In this document: positions 61,722 through 64,000 of the stretch, one piece after another
Position numbering within the stretch: the first letter of the stretch is position 1
Layout: each line of letters begins with the position of its first letter
Origin: Kudoa neothunni
Lineage: Eukaryota > Cnidaria
Assembly (NCBI GenBank): GCA_964304625.1
Contig: OZ199839.1
Span: forward strand, 5,456,001-5,520,000
Reading direction: 5' to 3'
DNA length: 64,000 nt
Program-made: the position numbers and the translations under genes
Notes under the pieces: model-generated
The model's database searches: none
What the model saw: the letters and a program-made list of their open reading frames with translations, nothing else
What the model was told of the DNA's origin: nothing

Positions 61722-63660
61722 ATTAAAAATATTAAAATCACATGGGATATAAAAGATACTACTCGTGCTCCGGACGGTTAAGAATATTTTTGCATGATGT
61801 AAGCGATCCAAATAGTTTCGATGATCTTCGAGCTGTTGAAGGTACTGTTTGCTCGATATACAGATAGGCATGCATGAAACGTGGAATGGTAAAGGATGAA
61901 AATCAATGGGAAAATACATTGATGGAAACTGTGGTTACTAATACGCAATCCTAATTACGTCGTCTATTTATATCTTTAATTAGAATATGCGAATTGATTA
62001 GTCCAAATTCCGTGTGACTAAAATTTAGAAACGACCGTTCAGGGGACTATAGACGTCAGCTACAGCTACAAAATCCAAATGTGAATGTCGAATTTAAGTC
62101 TACGATATCCAATATGACGTTATCCACATTGAATATATTTTAATTTTAATGGGTGGAGACACACTTGAATAATATAGATTCCCCCAATTGATCGCAACTT
62201 TTGTAGCTATGTCCAGACTGAAATTCAAAAGGAGTTATGCTACAATGTTGATGAGTTGGCACCGTTGGCATCGGTAAATAAACCTAAATTAATGACTGAT
62301 CAATTACATGTTTTGAATACAATCTTTGAGAGAATCGAGAATGATCATGGTGATGAAAAGTGTTCTTAGACACCCAGGTGGAACAGGGAAAACATTAGTC
62401 ATCAATTTAATATTGGCTCAATTAAGGATGCAATCAAAAGTAATACTCGCTGTTGCTTCGTCTGGAATGGATGCAACATTACTTCCTGGTGGCAAGACAG
62501 CCCATAATGCTTTCAAATTACCACTCTGGTTATCCAACGACAGTACAACAACTTGCCGAATATGTAAAGGAACAGGTTTGGCGGATAAGTTGCAAAATGC
62601 AGCGCAGTTATTTGGGATAAGTGCACAATGACTAACAAGATTGCTCTTAAATTTCTGGATCGAACTCTTCGTGATATAACCGAATCCAATATTCCATTTG
62701 ATGGAATAACTCTATTGTTATCTGTAAATTTTCACCAAACATTACCCTGATTCCGAGAGGCACCAGGGGAGATCATGTAAAATTTTGTATCAAATCTTCT
62801 TACTTGTGACCCAAAGTGACGATCTTAAAGCTGACTACTAATATGAGAGTTTTTAGAATATTGACGAGGAGGCTGATGAATTTTCAAATAACATTTTGAA
62901 AATTGGGAACGGAAAAATACCAACCGATTCTTTTAGGAATATTCGATTGTTGTCTGTGGCGAATTTGGCGAACAACTAAGATGAGTTAAGAGGTGCTTTC
63001 CAAATATGACAGAACATTATTTGATGCCGGAATGGTTATGCGAAAGAGGAATTCTTGCTCCCACCAATGCAATTGTAGATGCTATTCACTATCAAATGAT
63101 AAGTCTTTTGCCAGGGGAGAAAACTATGTATAAATCCTATGATTCAGTCGTTGATACAAACGAAAGTGCCAATTTTCCGGTTGAATTTTTGAATAGTTAG
63201 GAAATGTCCGGCATCCCTTCCCACAAATTGGTTTTAAAGATTGGTGCCCAAATAATGCTGCTCAGAAATCTCGATTCTCCATATCTTGTAATGGAACTCG
63301 ATTGGTTATTGGGCGATTAATGTCATACTTGATCGAGGCAACTATAATGACTGGATGTGCCAAAGGGGAAACTGTATTCATTCCTAGAATATCACTTATG
63401 CCACCAGACAGTGTTATCACCTTTAGGCGATTACAATTCCACTTAAAATTATGCTTTGCTGTGACCATTAACGAAGCACAAGGTCAAACATTGAAAGTGA
63501 CCTGATTGCATTTAGAAGATCCTTGCTTTCTCATGGCCAACTTTACGTGGGCGTTTCTAGAGTTGGGTCAAGACTAAATTTGTTCGTATTAACTCCGAGC
63601 AGGATTACAAAAAATATTGTCTACTCTGAGGTGTTAGGATAAATAGAATTTATCAGATTC
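61722..63660 (+). pseudogene. Helitron helicase (Pif1-like) relic
   Basis: Plus strand. An upstream block with DPNSFDDLRAVEGTVCSIY and LRRLFISLIRICE (61790-62000) matches the segment before the helicase core in Helitron Rep/Hel proteins. The core follows: Walker A GGTGKTLVINLILAQ (62377), VILAVASSGMDATLLPGGKT (near 62440), FDGITLLLSVNFHQTLP (near 62700), ERGILAPTNAIVDAIH (near 63050), the late motif AVTINEAQGQTLK (63455-63497), and HGQLYVGVSRVGS (near 63535). Stops and frameshifts are frequent. The Rep nuclease part is absent: the left edge is cut by the LTR element, and the missing 5' part is not found on its other side. No Helitron 3' hairpin was identified. Confidence 0.9.
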
Positions 63661-64000
63661 TATTCTACAAAAGTCGACAACAATTCTCTCTCCTTTTGGA
63701 GCCAATAAACTTTACCCTATGAAAATATCAAATGAAAGGTGCCATATGTATGAAGACCGCCATAAACTTTGAAGATTCCCATTTCTGTGATGAACATCTA
63801 TAATCCCATTAAAATGTTCGTATTTAAAGTTTAAAATTGTCTATTTTAACAATCTTACTAACAGGAAGAATTAACTCATGTTCCAAAATATTTATTCTCT
63901 AAAATTCCATCATTCACTATTCAATCGTTTAAAATATCTCCAAATACGTTAATTATCGTATTTTTGTAATTTTACTGATAAATGCTTTTTTTAATATATA
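63661..64000. other. Non-coding tail of the window
   Basis: AT-rich sequence after the helicase relic; it may include the Helitron 3' end but none was recognised. Confidence 0.45.

Noticed and set aside
1-64000. CRISPR arrays, bacterial operons or Polinton-type elements
   Set aside because: No regularly spaced repeats, no clustered co-directional prokaryotic genes with ribosome sites, and no DNA polymerase B, packaging ATPase or capsid-like genes were seen.
1-64000. tRNA genes
   Set aside because: Several GTTCGAA-like motifs (for example near 976, 4617, 28434 and 61610) were inspected, but none sits in a cloverleaf-like context that I could fold by eye.

Overview
The window is AT-rich (roughly 70 % A+T by eye), intron-bearing nuclear DNA of an invertebrate-type eukaryote. 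It holds one convincing host gene and is otherwise mostly decayed transposable elements in gene-poor AT DNA. The species cannot be fixed from the sequence. The mix of cut-and-paste families, Helitron and LINE with very short host introns would suit a small-intron metazoan, perhaps a parasitic one, but this is inference only.

Region by region. 0.7-3.7 kb: a dispersed ~600 bp repeat and a broken piggyBac copy. 5.6-12.0 kb, minus strand: a 16-exon gene for a secreted cysteine-rich protein of about 1,896 residues. It is built of ~100-residue repeats, all 15 introns are phase 1, and 14 of them are only 38-46 nt. Two inverted copies of a ~200 bp repeat (4.7-4.9 and 12.5-12.7 kb) flank it. 12.8-19.9 kb: three piggyBac-like elements, one apparently nested in another. 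20.3-24.2 kb: a hAT element with a perfect 8 bp target duplication, inserted exactly across the 5' end of a pogo/Tigger element. 26.3-27.3 kb: another piggyBac relic. 30.6-33.0 kb: deleted second copies of the same Tigger and hAT families. 35.9-36.7 kb: a piggyBac-type MITE. 38.6-41.7 kb: a piggyBac element with both ends.

44.6-48.7 kb is less AT-rich and carries an R4/Dong-like LINE on the minus strand. Two Merlin (IS1595-like) relics lie at 49.5-50.2 and 57.2-57.8 kb. An A/C-rich strand-asymmetric tract spans 51.3-52.2 kb, a hAT MITE lies at 53.2-53.4 kb, and the second ~600 bp repeat copy is at 54.5-55.1 kb. At 57.8-61.7 kb is a broken Ty3/gypsy-like LTR element with unusually short (86 bp) terminal repeats. 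It borders a decayed Helitron helicase that runs to 63.6 kb.

The transposon genes do not work together; they are independent insertions of different ages. The feature most likely to be new biology is the 16-exon gene: an unrecognised disulphide-rich, fibronectin-like repeat protein whose exons are all symmetric and could be skipped or duplicated without loss of frame.
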